NCBI GenBank assembly: GCA_035647455.1
Contig: DASRNI010000028.1
Location: 124,001-188,000, forward strand
DNA from: UBA1361 sp035647455
GTDB taxonomy: Bacteria > Bacillota_I > Bacilli_A > RFN20 > CAG-826
DNA length: 64,000 nucleotides
Reading direction: 5' to 3'
Part shown: one piece after another, positions 18,208 to 27,104 of the stretch
Numbering within the stretch: position 1 is the first letter of the stretch
How the letters are laid out: each line of letters begins with the position of its first letter
Translations under genes and position numbers: made by a program
The notes under the pieces: model-generated
Told to the model about the DNA's origin: nothing
Seen by the model: only the letters and a program-made list of their open reading frames with translations
Database searches by the model: none

Positions 18208-18227
18208 AATTTCCTCCTATTGCACAT

Positions 18228-18256
18228 ATTATAAACTTAATTTTCGGTTCACTCAA
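18228..18256 (-). promoter_or_regulatory. Promoter of ferredoxin gene
   Basis: On the minus strand TTGAGT (18251-18256), 17 bases, TATAAT (18228-18233), about 20 bases before the ATG. Confidence 0.8.
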
Positions 18257-18320
18257 CTATTACTAGAAGAAAAATCTCGAAAAGTCGTAAAACAATGTAA
18301 TTTATGTTTATTTATATTAT

Positions 18321-18326
18321 TATAAA
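18321..18326 (+). promoter_or_regulatory. -10 box of a leaderless gene
   Basis: TATAAA ends 6 bases before the ATG at 18333 and no ribosome binding site exists upstream. No convincing -35. Consistent with a leaderless mRNA. Confidence 0.4.
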
Positions 18327-18332
18327 TAGAGT

Positions 18333-18671
18333 ATGAGTAAGAAAACGAAAAATTTAACAAGAAAAGACTATTGGGCTAAATATCGCAATGAAATTAAAGC
18401 GATGCAATTTAAGGATGAAGAAATAGTTACTGAAAAGGTTTCCGAAAAAGTTACACAGAGTCCAGAACCAAAAAAAGAAAAGAAAGTTTTGCTTACTTCG
18501 AAAAAACGGGGAACGCATGAATTAATTGCCGAATATAAAAAAAACCACTGCAAAAAAAAGGAAGTGGTTGATGAACGTGAACTAAAAGTGGTGAAAATTA
18601 TCGCGTCAATCTTACTAGTTCTCTTAATCGTCTTCCTTGTTTTTTACGTCACAAAGGAGAAATTACTATGA
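18333..18671 (+). CDS. Hypothetical small protein with C-terminal membrane anchor
   Basis: 112 residues, not recognised. Residues 1-85 are highly charged, mostly lysine and glutamate, and probably cytosolic. One hydrophobic segment (IIASILLVLLIVFLVFYV, about 90-107) lies near the end. Its 3' end overlaps cmk by 4 bases and holds the cmk ribosome binding site (AAAGGAG), so it is in the cmk-der-gpsA operon. The position matches a tail-anchored protein; function unknown. Likely leaderless start. Confidence 0.7.
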   Translation: MSKKTKNLTRKDYWAKYRNEIKAMQFKDEEIVTEKVSEKVTQSPEPKKEKKVLLTSKKRGTHELIAEYKKNHCKKKEVVDERELKVVKIIASILLVLLIVFLVFYVTKEKLL

Positions 18672-19336
18672 AAAAAATCGCAATCGCAATCGACGGACCA
18701 GCGGCAGCAGGAAAGTCGACAATCGCTAAGAAAGTCGCCGCCCATTTTAATTACGTTTATATTGATACCGGGGCGATGTACCGCGCCTTCACATGGTATG
18801 TCATCAATAAAGGAGTTGACCCGCAAAATGAAGCGGCTTGTAACGTCTTAATTCCTGAAGTAACGATTCGCTTAACAAATAAAGCCGAAGTTTATGTGAA
18901 TAACACCGATGTCACTACGGCAATTCGTCAACCGGATGTTTCTGGTAACGTAAGTTATATTGCAAGTTACGCAAAAATTCGTGCTGCGCTTACAATTGAG
19001 CAACGAAAAATGGCGGAAAACGATAACGTTGTTATGGATGGCCGTGATATTGGCAGTTATGTTCTTCCCGATGCGGAAGTCAAAATTTTTCAAACAGCGT
19101 CTGTAAAAGTACGCGCTTATCGCCGTTATCTTGAAAACCAAGAAAAAGGGATAGCGACAACACTAGAAGAAATTGAAAAAGAAATCGCAATGCGTGATCA
19201 TATCGATTCAACACGAGCGGCAGCACCACTTGTGAAAGCTCAAGATGCAATTGAAGTTGATACGGATGATTTAACGATTGACGAAGTCGTTGCTTTAATT
19301 ATTGAAATAGTTAATAAAAAATTGGAGACTAAATAA
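18668..19336 (+). CDS. cmk: Cytidylate kinase
   Basis: 222 residues. P-loop IDGPAAAGKST is at about 8-18, and DTGAMYRAFTW (about 36-46) and MDGRDIGSYVLPDA (about 121-134) are the CMP-binding motifs. It phosphorylates CMP and dCMP. It lies directly before der, as in Bacillus where cmk and der are close. Confidence 0.96.
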   Translation: MKKIAIAIDGPAAAGKSTIAKKVAAHFNYVYIDTGAMYRAFTWYVINKGVDPQNEAACNVLIPEVTIRLTNKAEVYVNNTDVTTAIRQPDVSGNVSYIASYAKIRAALTIEQRKMAENDNVVMDGRDIGSYVLPDAEVKIFQTASVKVRAYRRYLENQEKGIATTLEEIEKEIAMRDHIDSTRAAAPLVKAQDAIEVDTDDLTIDEVVALIIEIVNKKLETK

Positions 19337-19337
19337 A

Positions 19338-20648
19338 ATGGCATTGCCCGTTGTTGCTATTGTTGGTGCGCCTAACTCTGGAAAATCAACGATATTTAAT
19401 CGAATCGTTGGTCAAAGAGTTTCGATAATTCATGATGAACGCGGGATTACGCGTGACCGGATTTATGCCCGGGCAGAATGGTTAACCCGTGAATTTAATT
19501 TAATTGATACTGGGGGAATTGAACTTGAAAAAAGTGCTTTTCAAGAAGAAATTAGAGCGCAAGTTGAAATTGCAATAGAAGAAGCTGATGTCATCGTTTT
19601 TGTTGGCGACGGCCAAGTTGGTGTTACACACGACGACCGGGAAATCGCCCGACTTTTATACGATGCTGGCAAACCAGTAATATTAGCGGTCAACAAAGTT
19701 GACGGTCTTGAACATGAGTATTTACGTCATGATTTTTACGCATTAGGTCTTGGTGAACCACTGAACGTTAGTGGTGAACACGGTATAGGTATCGGTGACT
19801 TACTTGATGAAATCATTAAAGTGCTGCCGAGCGTAACAGTTGAAGATAACGAAGGTGCAATTTCTTTTTGTGTAATCGGTCAACCGAACGTTGGCAAGTC
19901 GAGTATCGTTAATGCACTTTTAAATAAAGAACGGGTGATTGTAACGCCGATTGAAGGAACAACCCGTGACGCAATTGATACAAAATTCAAGCACGACGGC
20001 CAAGATTATGTTGTGATTGATACAGCAGGGCTAAAAAAACGCGGAAAAATTTATGAAAGTGTTGATCGTTATGCCGCTCTTCGTGCATTTAGTGCAATTG
20101 AGCGTGCAGATGTTGCTCTTTTTGTGATTGATGCTGAAGCAGGTATTCGCAACCAAGATAAACATGTTGTCGGATACGCTGCCGAACAAGACAAAGCAAT
20201 TGTTATTGTTGTTAATAAATGGGACGCCATTAAAAAAGATGATAAAACTATTTATGAATTTACGGAACAAATTCGTAATGAATTCAAATTTATCGATTAC
20301 GCGCCCATTGTTTTTGTGTCGGCACTAACAAAGTTGCGAATTAACGATATTTTTAAACATATTAACGATGTTTATAGTGCTTACAAAACACGAATCGATA
20401 CAACCGTACTTAACGAAGTAATTCATCGGGCTCAAGTTTATAATGATCCGCCGATGTTTAATGGTGGCCGTCTTAAAATATATTACGTTAGTCAAGTTGA
20501 AGCCAAACCGCCAACAATTGTTCTTTTTGTGAACAAACCATCATATCTTCATTTTTCTTATGAACGCTACATTGAAAACCAGTTACGCTCCGCATTTAAC
20601 TTTGATGGAACACCGATTAAATTAGTGTTTAGGGAGCGAATGCGATGA
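19338..20648 (+). CDS. der: Ribosome assembly GTPase Der (EngA)
   Basis: 436 residues with two tandem GTPase domains and a C-terminal KH-like domain. G1 motifs are GAPNSGKST (about 10-18) and GQPNVGKSS (about 182-190); NKVD and NKWD are the G4 motifs. It acts in 50S subunit assembly. The start has GGAG upstream. The stop TGA overlaps the gpsA ATG. Confidence 0.97.
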   Translation: MALPVVAIVGAPNSGKSTIFNRIVGQRVSIIHDERGITRDRIYARAEWLTREFNLIDTGGIELEKSAFQEEIRAQVEIAIEEADVIVFVGDGQVGVTHDDREIARLLYDAGKPVILAVNKVDGLEHEYLRHDFYALGLGEPLNVSGEHGIGIGDLLDEIIKVLPSVTVEDNEGAISFCVIGQPNVGKSSIVNALLNKERVIVTPIEGTTRDAIDTKFKHDGQDYVVIDTAGLKKRGKIYESVDRYAALRAFSAIERADVALFVIDAEAGIRNQDKHVVGYAAEQDKAIVIVVNKWDAIKKDDKTIYEFTEQIRNEFKFIDYAPIVFVSALTKLRINDIFKHINDVYSAYKTRIDTTVLNEVIHRAQVYNDPPMFNGGRLKIYYVSQVEAKPPTIVLFVNKPSYLHFSYERYIENQLRSAFNFDGTPIKLVFRERMR

Positions 20649-21646
20649 AAATAACGATATTTGGGACAGGAACATGGGGCACAGCGCTTGCTCAAGTATT
20701 AAGCGATAATAACCATGATCCATTACTTTATGGCATTGTTGCTGAACAGGTTGATGATATTAACTTAAATCAGCGCAATTCTTTTTTCTTTGGTGAAGAT
20801 GTTAAGCTTGCGGCAAACATTAAGGCGACGACTGATTTTCAAAAAGCACTTAATTACAGTGAAATATATTTATTGGCCGTACCAAGCGTCGCACTTAAAA
20901 GTGTTTTGACAAAGATAAATGAAAACATTAATAAAAAAGTTTTGATTATTAATACGGCAAAAGGCTTTGACCCAGAAACCGGTGCGCGCTTAAGCGAATT
21001 AGTGCGGAAAGTTATTGATAAAGATAAACTTGAAGGCATTGTCAGTTTGATTGGGCCAAGTCACGCTGAAGAAGTTGTTGTTCGCCTTTTAACTGTAATT
21101 ACCGCAACAAGCACAAACTTAGCGTTAGCAAAGCGTGTTCAAACGCTATTTGCCACAAAATATTTCCGTGTTTATACACAAGACGATGAAATTGGTGCCG
21201 AACTAGGGGTGAGTTATAAAAACGCGATTGCGATTGCTAGTGGTATTTTAGCCGGTCTAGGTTATGGTGATAATGCGCGGGCAGCTTTAATTACACGTGG
21301 TCTTGCTGAAATGGTGCGATTCGGCTCCGCTTTTGGTGGACGCGAAACTACGTACTTAGGCTTAACTGGTCTTGGTGACTTAATTGTTACATGTAACAGC
21401 GTTCATTCCCGTAACTTCCAAGCCGGTTTCACGATTGGCAAGACAGAAGACGTTGCAAGTTTTCTCGAAGCAAACACAAAAACCGTTGAGGGAATTAGAA
21501 CGATTAAAGTAATTTACGAACAAGCAAAAACGCGAAATATTGACGTTCCAATTATTAACGCCCTTTACGAAGTTCTTTATAATAATAAAGTCCCGAGTAA
21601 GATTATTGAGAAAGTTATGCTTCGCCCACTTAAAGAAGAATTTTAA
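20645..21646 (+). CDS. gpsA: Glycerol-3-phosphate dehydrogenase [NAD(P)+]
   Basis: 333 residues. The dinucleotide-binding FGTGTWGTALAQVL is at 6-19, SLIGPSHAEEV near 139, the catalytic lysine in GVSYKNAIAIASG near 192, and GLGDLIVTCNSVHSRN near 250. It makes glycerol-3-phosphate for phospholipids and fits with pgsA at 27.9 kb. Same operon as der. Confidence 0.96.
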   Translation: MKITIFGTGTWGTALAQVLSDNNHDPLLYGIVAEQVDDINLNQRNSFFFGEDVKLAANIKATTDFQKALNYSEIYLLAVPSVALKSVLTKINENINKKVLIINTAKGFDPETGARLSELVRKVIDKDKLEGIVSLIGPSHAEEVVVRLLTVITATSTNLALAKRVQTLFATKYFRVYTQDDEIGAELGVSYKNAIAIASGILAGLGYGDNARAALITRGLAEMVRFGSAFGGRETTYLGLTGLGDLIVTCNSVHSRNFQAGFTIGKTEDVASFLEANTKTVEGIRTIKVIYEQAKTRNIDVPIINALYEVLYNNKVPSKIIEKVMLRPLKEEF

Positions 21647-21744
21647 AATTTGTTTTGATAAATCGATGTTTTACGGAATTGTCGCATTGTTTTTTATCAC
21701 TAATTATGATAGATTAAAAGTATAAAATAGATGGAGGTTCGCGG

Positions 21745-22020
21745 ATGAATAAAACGCAGTTAGTAAATTTGATTGCTGAAAAAAACGGTCTTTCAAAACG
21801 TGCTGCTGAACAAATTGTTGATGCAGTTTTTGATGAAATAGTTAATACACTTACGGAAGGAAATGAAGTGAAATTGACGGGTTTCGGTACTTTCAGTGTC
21901 CGTAATCGCGCTGAACGCAAAGGGGTAAACCCAAAAGATGGGTCAACAATTATCATCCCCGCGGGTAAAACATTATTGTTCAAACCGTCAAAATTATTGA
22001 AAGATAAAATCAACAATTAA
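21745..22020 (+). CDS. hup: Histone-like DNA-binding protein HU
   Basis: 91 residues. MNKTQLVNLIAEKNGLSK and GFGTFSVRNRAERKGVNP are canonical HU. It compacts DNA. A GGAGG ribosome binding site precedes the ATG. It stands alone, ended by a terminator. Confidence 0.97.
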   Translation: MNKTQLVNLIAEKNGLSKRAAEQIVDAVFDEIVNTLTEGNEVKLTGFGTFSVRNRAERKGVNPKDGSTIIIPAGKTLLFKPSKLLKDKINN

Positions 22021-22023
22021 AGG

Positions 22024-22046
22024 AAAGGGCGCAAGCCCTTTTTAAA
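22024..22046 (+). terminator. Terminator after hup
   Basis: AAAGGGC-GCAA-GCCCTTT with a GNRA-type tetraloop, followed by TT and then an A-run. Its right arm ends 8 bases before the next ATG (22050), so it also occupies the leader of the next gene. Confidence 0.8.
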
Positions 22047-22049
22047 AAA

Positions 22050-22721
22050 ATGGTCAACAATTTTCAAATCTTTTTAAAACTTGCAATGTTATTTGAAAAA
22101 CACGGATTTAGTCTCTATCTAGTTGGAGGGGCTAGCCGTGAATTTTTGCTTGGTGAGCAAATATCGGAATTTGATTGCGCAACTGATGCAACTGCCGATG
22201 AGATGGAAAGTTTTCTTATTGATGCTAATTTTGTTTTTCGTAAGTACGGAACAGTTACGCATAAAGTTGATGGGCACCGCTTTGAAATAACTACGTTACG
22301 CAAAGAAGCGGGCTACATTAATTATCGTTATCCAGACAAGATTACATTTGTGAAGACAATTGGCGAAGATTATGTTCGTCGTGATTTTACAATTAATGCA
22401 ATCTACATTGACGCTCGACAAAACATTTATGACTTTGCTGGTGGGCAAAAAGATTTAAAGCAAAAAGTATTACGAATGATTGGGGATCCATACGTTCGAC
22501 TCAAAGAAGATCCACTGCGGATTATTCGCGGATTGCGCTTTGTCGCTAAGCTTAAATTAACGATTGACGAAGATTTAAGTAAAGCGATTTTTAACACGAA
22601 AGATTTATTAGGAAAACTTAATAAAGAGAAGATTTTATTTGAATATAAAAAAGTAAATAAAAGCGACCAGTCTATTTTTCTTGCTTTATTAAAGCAATAT
22701 GAAATTGAAATATTAAATTAG
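22050..22721 (+). CDS. cca: Truncated CCA-adding enzyme / poly(A) polymerase-type nucleotidyltransferase
   Basis: 223 residues, about half the usual 380-450. The catalytic head is present: LVGGASREFLLG (about 23-34), then the metal motif, which reads EFDCAT in place of D-x-D; RRDFTINAI (about 110-118) and EDPLRIIRGLRF (about 149-160) are intact. The protein stops within the neck, so the body and tail domains that measure the tRNA are missing. It may repair CCA ends or extend RNA. All five tRNAs in the window encode CCA. There is no ribosome binding site outside the preceding terminator. Confidence 0.75.
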   Translation: MVNNFQIFLKLAMLFEKHGFSLYLVGGASREFLLGEQISEFDCATDATADEMESFLIDANFVFRKYGTVTHKVDGHRFEITTLRKEAGYINYRYPDKITFVKTIGEDYVRRDFTINAIYIDARQNIYDFAGGQKDLKQKVLRMIGDPYVRLKEDPLRIIRGLRFVAKLKLTIDEDLSKAIFNTKDLLGKLNKEKILFEYKKVNKSDQSIFLALLKQYEIEILN

Positions 22722-22752
22722 TAGTGTAATATATTAGGGAAGAGGTGATTTT

Positions 22753-24531
22753 ATGGGTGGGATTATAGCAGGTTACAAGCATGACGGTAAAATTAAAGAA
22801 ACCTTATTGCGCGTACTTAAAAGGTTAGAGTACAATAACCATGATTCTGCAGGACTTTGTATTGGTAATAACAAGGAATGTTTATCTTATCGTGTCGTTG
22901 GTAAGGTTGATGAACTTTCAAAAATTATTCCGGAAAAGTTTGATGGTGAGTTTGGGATTGGCCATACACGTTGGTCAACTTATAACGAGCAAATAATTGA
23001 AAATGTTTATCCAATTGTTTCACAAAACAAAATTGTTTCCGTCGTTTGTAATGGTTTAATTGATAACGTTTTACCAGTAAAAAAGCAACTTGAGCGTCGC
23101 GGATATAGTTTCAAGACTAAATCAGCGGTTGAAGTGCTTGCTAATTTACTTGAAGAAGTTATTGTGCAAAAAAATGAAGGAATACCCGCGATTCGTCGTG
23201 CTTTAGCACAACTCGAAGGTGATTTTTCATTTGTCTTTACATCGCGCTACGAACCAAACAAACTCTATTTTGCTAAAAACAAGTCCAATTTACTGTTAGC
23301 AAAAAATGGCCATGATTTTTGGATTAGCAGTCAGTATACTGCAATTGCCGATATTGCAAATTCGTTTTATCGACTTAATGATTATGAGCATGGTTATTTT
23401 CATGCTAATAATGTTGTTATCATCAACATTAATAACGAAGAAATCGAACCGGTATTTTCGCAACTAGAAATAAAAGACGAAGAGAATTTAGAATTAGCTA
23501 ACTACGCTCATTATATGATTAAAGAAATTGAAGAAGCTCCGCGCGTAATCAGTCGCGTTGTTAATCGCTACTATGGCGGCGGTAAATATCTCTTTAGTGA
23601 AAAGATTATTGATTTAATCAATAGTGCTGATAATATTGTTTTCCTTGCCGCAGGAACTAGTTACCACGCTGCACTTGTTGGACAAAGATACTTACGCGGT
23701 TACAATAAACAGGTTGACGTTTATATCGCCAGCGAATGGTATTATTACCCATATCAAAGTAAGGGTGAAACTTTATATATTTTAATTTCTCAATCCGGTG
23801 AAACAGCGGATCTTATTGATTGTTTAAGTGTTATCAAACGTTACAACGGAACAACATTAACAATCACAAATACAGAAGTATCGACACTTTATCTTGAAAG
23901 TGATTATCAAATTTTACTCCATGCTGGTGCGGAATATAGTGTGGCAAGTACTAAAGCCTATATTGCCCAAATTACAGTATTAACATTGCTTTATGCCCAT
24001 TTAATTAATAAAGTCCAAACAGTTATTTACCTTGATGGTGTGATCAATGTTGTTGAAGATGTTATTAAGCGTAGTGAAGAAATTCAAAGCATTGCCGAAA
24101 AAATCGCTAATCATCGTGACGTTTACTTCTTAGGCCGTGGTTTTGATGCTGATATCGCACTTGAAGCCCAATTAAAATTTAAAGAAACAACATATATTCA
24201 TGCTGAAGCTTATCCGGGTGGAGAAATTAAGCATGGACCAATCGCGCTTATTGATGATGGCACTCCAGTCGTTGTTTTTATTAGTGACAAAGCAACAGCA
24301 GCGGCGATGCGTGAAAATATTGCTGAACTAAAGAAATCAGGAGCGGAAATAATTACGTGTGTAAGTGAAGAACATTACCAAGAAGGTGATTCGTTTGTTG
24401 TTAAAATGGTTAAAGGTTATCATAGCCCAATTACATTCGCAGTATTTGCGCAGTATTTAGCGTATTTTACTGCCGTTAAACTAGGTCGCGATGTCGATCG
24501 ACCACGAAATCTTCAGAAGGCCCTTTCATAA
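22753..24531 (+). CDS. glmS: GlmS-type glucosamine-6-phosphate synthase lacking the glutaminase nucleophile
   Basis: 592 residues, full GlmS length: glutaminase domain 1-230 and two SIS isomerase domains after. The isomerase half is intact (AAGTSYHA, SQSGETADL, ASTKAYIAQ, KFKETTYIHAEAY, KHGPIALI, RPRNLQKALS). In the glutaminase half the start reads MGGIIAGY instead of MCGIVGY, so the catalytic Cys is Gly. HTRWATHG reads HTRWSTYN, and the SETDTEV aspartate is lost (TKSAVEV). CNG keeps the Asn-Gly pair. It may use free ammonia to make glucosamine-6-phosphate, or work as an isomerase or deaminase. AGAGGTG before the ATG confirms the start. Confidence 0.85.
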   Translation: MGGIIAGYKHDGKIKETLLRVLKRLEYNNHDSAGLCIGNNKECLSYRVVGKVDELSKIIPEKFDGEFGIGHTRWSTYNEQIIENVYPIVSQNKIVSVVCNGLIDNVLPVKKQLERRGYSFKTKSAVEVLANLLEEVIVQKNEGIPAIRRALAQLEGDFSFVFTSRYEPNKLYFAKNKSNLLLAKNGHDFWISSQYTAIADIANSFYRLNDYEHGYFHANNVVIININNEEIEPVFSQLEIKDEENLELANYAHYMIKEIEEAPRVISRVVNRYYGGGKYLFSEKIIDLINSADNIVFLAAGTSYHAALVGQRYLRGYNKQVDVYIASEWYYYPYQSKGETLYILISQSGETADLIDCLSVIKRYNGTTLTITNTEVSTLYLESDYQILLHAGAEYSVASTKAYIAQITVLTLLYAHLINKVQTVIYLDGVINVVEDVIKRSEEIQSIAEKIANHRDVYFLGRGFDADIALEAQLKFKETTYIHAEAYPGGEIKHGPIALIDDGTPVVVFISDKATAAAMRENIAELKKSGAEIITCVSEEHYQEGDSFVVKMVKGYHSPITFAVFAQYLAYFTAVKLGRDVDRPRNLQKALS

Positions 24532-24532
24532 A

Positions 24533-25180
24533 GTGATTAAGAATGAAGCACTTGACTTTCGGTATTTATTGCTCGAATATTACAAAAGTTTAAGAATTAG
24601 TGAAATTGATTTAGTTGTTTTGCTTTTTATCGATCATCTAATTATTAAAGGTACAGATTTTATTACACCGGATTTAATCAACTTACAAACACAAATTGAA
24701 CAAAAGGCGATTGATGAAGCAATGGTCCGTCTTGTTAACAAAGGATTGCTCGAATATACAACACGCAACGGGAAAATGATTACCTCACTTAATCCACTTC
24801 GTGATAAGTTACGGCAACTTTTTTTACTTGATTATGAGCAAGAAAAAGAAAGTAAAGCAAATGAGCAATATACAAATGAAATTGAAGAAGTGTTTGTTTT
24901 TATTACGAACAAATTTGGCCGTTCACTTTCACCAATTGAACTTCAAACAGTTAAACAATGGTTTGAGTATGGTTATTCGAAACAAATGATTGTCGACGCA
25001 ATCGAAGAAAGTATTAGTAAAAAGCGTTATTCACTTAAGGCAATTGATAAGCGACTTTTAAAACTTTCAACCGCCGTTGATTATAAAGACGAAGGCGTTA
25101 GCGCGCAAGATAGTAAATATCGCAAAAATATTGCCGCAACACTTGAAGAAGTTAAGAAAGAGTTTGATGACAAAAACTAA
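24533..25180 (+). CDS. dnaD: DNA replication initiation protein DnaD
   Basis: 215 residues from a GTG preceded by AGAAGG; an ATG at 24491 inside glmS would add 14 residues. The N-terminal DnaD domain (YLLLEYYKSLRISEIDLVVL) is followed by the C-terminal DnaB_2-type domain with the FGRSLSPIELQTVKQWF segment (about 125-141). It helps load the helicase in primosome assembly. It overlaps nth by 14 bases, as the pair dnaD-nth in Bacillus. Confidence 0.88.
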   Translation: MIKNEALDFRYLLLEYYKSLRISEIDLVVLLFIDHLIIKGTDFITPDLINLQTQIEQKAIDEAMVRLVNKGLLEYTTRNGKMITSLNPLRDKLRQLFLLDYEQEKESKANEQYTNEIEEVFVFITNKFGRSLSPIELQTVKQWFEYGYSKQMIVDAIEESISKKRYSLKAIDKRLLKLSTAVDYKDEGVSAQDSKYRKNIAATLEEVKKEFDDKN

Positions 25181-25802
25181 ACTAAGTTATATTCTTGACT
25201 ATTTTGATGAACTTTACCCTGATGTGAAGGGTGAGCTTTTATACACGCAAGATTACGAACTACTTATAGCGGTTGTTTTAAGTGCCCAGGCAACGGATAA
25301 ACAAGTGAACATAGTCACAACAAAACTTTTTAGTGAACATCAAACGTTCGAAAGTTTATTAAAGTTAACAATTAAAGACTTTGAATATTACTTTCGTAGT
25401 TTAGGCTTGTTTCGGAATAAGTCAAAACATGTTTATGAATTAATTCGTTTATTAAAAGAAAATTATCATAGTAAAGTTCCCTCCGATAAAGAAGCACTCT
25501 TAACGCTGCCTGGTGTAGGTGTTAAAACAGCAAACGTTGTTCGTGCTGAATTATTTAAGATTCCCGAAATTGCCGTTGATACGCATGTTGCTCGCGTTTC
25601 AAAACGATTAGGTTTTGCAAAATGGAGTGATAACGTCACAATTATCGAACGAAAGCTACGGAAAGCACTACCAACTGAACGTTACATTAAAACCCATCAT
25701 CAAATGATTCACTTCGGACGATATTTCTGTAAAGCACAAAATCCGAACTGCAAAAAATGTCAATTAGTTGCGGTTTGTTTAGAACCAAATAAAAATTTAT
25801 AA
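25167..25802 (+). CDS. nth: Endonuclease III
   Basis: 211 residues. The helix-hairpin-helix LPGVGVKTANVV (about 113-124) carries the catalytic lysine, VDTHVARVSKRLG holds the catalytic aspartate, and the C-terminal C-x6-C-x2-C-x5-C binds a [4Fe-4S] cluster. It removes oxidised pyrimidines. The start is the ATG at 25167, as in the family; a longer in-frame start at 25077 lies well inside dnaD. The end overlaps the convergent recU by 6 bases. Confidence 0.96.
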   Translation: MTKTKLSYILDYFDELYPDVKGELLYTQDYELLIAVVLSAQATDKQVNIVTTKLFSEHQTFESLLKLTIKDFEYYFRSLGLFRNKSKHVYELIRLLKENYHSKVPSDKEALLTLPGVGVKTANVVRAELFKIPEIAVDTHVARVSKRLGFAKWSDNVTIIERKLRKALPTERYIKTHHQMIHFGRYFCKAQNPNCKKCQLVAVCLEPNKNL

Positions 25803-26378
25803 GTTAAATAACGTTTTAACGGCAGGTAGATAATTTAAGATTGGATTTATTCCAAGGGGTACAACGATGCCCTCTTGCTTAATAGTTTCGTATGGAATTG
25901 ATTTGCGTTTGTTTGTTTTGATAAAATTTAGCAGCTTTTCCGCAGAATACACATAAATTTCTGCTTGAGCGACGAATTCAATAATAAAAAAAGCAATTCC
26001 ACCTTGCTCGATTACTTTTTGCAAGTGGAATAATTGATGCTCATAAATATTACTTAAGGGAAAACTAGTTTTTTGTTGTGTGCTCTTTGCTTCAAAGTCA
26101 AGATAACGCTCCATATAAATACCGTTATAATCTGTTGTTGATTGTTTTTCGAAATAGGCATCAACTATTTTTGCACCTTTCTTATAGTCAATTTTAACGA
26201 CATTAATTGGTGTGGGTCTTTTCGTGATTAAAGCGATATTATTATCAATATAGTAAGCATTTGCGGCATTAATGAGTGATTCTAGCTGCATTCCACGGTT
26301 TGCTGCAGTTTTAGTTTTGCGTAATTTAGTTTGTTTTATTGGTAGCTTTTTGCGCCCGTCGGGATAATTTATACTCAT
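25797..26378 (-). CDS. recU: Holliday junction resolvase RecU
   Basis: 193 residues. Family marks include NRGMQLESLINAANAYY (about 27-43), AYFEKQSTTDYNGIY (about 73-87) and DFEAKSTQQKTSFPLSNIYEHQ with the metal-binding D/E-x-K (about 93-114). It cuts Holliday junctions in recombination. In Bacillus it is followed by ponA; here it lies downstream of an exonuclease gene, which it overlaps by 4 bases. Confidence 0.93.
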   Translation of the reverse strand: MSINYPDGRKKLPIKQTKLRKTKTAANRGMQLESLINAANAYYIDNNIALITKRPTPINVVKIDYKKGAKIVDAYFEKQSTTDYNGIYMERYLDFEAKSTQQKTSFPLSNIYEHQLFHLQKVIEQGGIAFFIIEFVAQAEIYVYSAEKLLNFIKTNKRKSIPYETIKQEGIVVPLGINPILNYLPAVKTLFNL

Positions 26379-27097
26379 TCAATTTCCTCACGGATAAATT
26401 TCTCAAAGTCGTCAGAAGTAGCTTGACCTTCTTTTACAATCTTTTGGATAAGTTTTTTATAAGGTCGGGGTATTTTCGTAAGACCAAGGAGCATTTCGCG
26501 GTATTTTCCGACGATTAAATCAGTATTTTTAAACAAACTATCATATAGCCCTGCAAGCATTAACGCATCATTTAGTGGGTCATGCGCTGGTTCGATAAGG
26601 GGAACCTCAAAAAGTTTGCAAAGATTAGTTAGTGAGTAAGTGTTTTTACCGTCTTTGACATATTCATTAATAATTGCACTTAAATCGACTGTTCGCTTAC
26701 CGATAGTTTTAATAAATTCATGATCAGCTTCTGGAGTATATTTAGCGCTTTGCCGTAAGATACGCATATCGTGTGCACCAAAAGTAACATACTTTGTTTT
26801 ACTAATATTTCGGCCAATAAATTTCTTAAAGCGTTCAAGAACGACATCAAACGGTAACCCTTCATTTTCAAGTATTTCCTTAGTAATTCCTGTTAATTGC
26901 ACGACATAACGGCCAATTGAGTTTTTTGGCTTCACATACATTTTGAGTGTATCACCGCGTCTTTTAATTGTCCCTTTTCGGGTTAATGTGACTTTCAGTG
27001 CACCGATCGCAATTAACTCATGGGTAAACTGTGTTCCTTCTAAATCGAGAAAGATAAGTTGCTTCGAATGGCGCACTTGATTGTAAAGCTTTTTCAT
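26375..27097 (-). CDS. DEDDh-family 3'-5' exonuclease
   Basis: 240 residues. FLDLEGTQ (about 16-23) gives the D-x-E pair, FGAHDMRILRQ (about 106-116) the second Asp, and AHDPLNDALMLAGL (about 170-183) the H-x4-D. These are the DnaQ-like exonuclease residues; the closest known group is KapD/ERI-1-like. Substrate unknown; the link with recU suggests repair, or RNA trimming. The mRNA seems leaderless: TATAAT lies 7 bases before the ATG. Confidence 0.85.
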   Translation of the reverse strand: MKKLYNQVRHSKQLIFLDLEGTQFTHELIAIGALKVTLTRKGTIKRRGDTLKMYVKPKNSIGRYVVQLTGITKEILENEGLPFDVVLERFKKFIGRNISKTKYVTFGAHDMRILRQSAKYTPEADHEFIKTIGKRTVDLSAIINEYVKDGKNTYSLTNLCKLFEVPLIEPAHDPLNDALMLAGLYDSLFKNTDLIVGKYREMLLGLTKIPRPYKKLIQKIVKEGQATSDDFEKFIREEIE

Positions 27098-27104
27098 AAC
27101 TACA

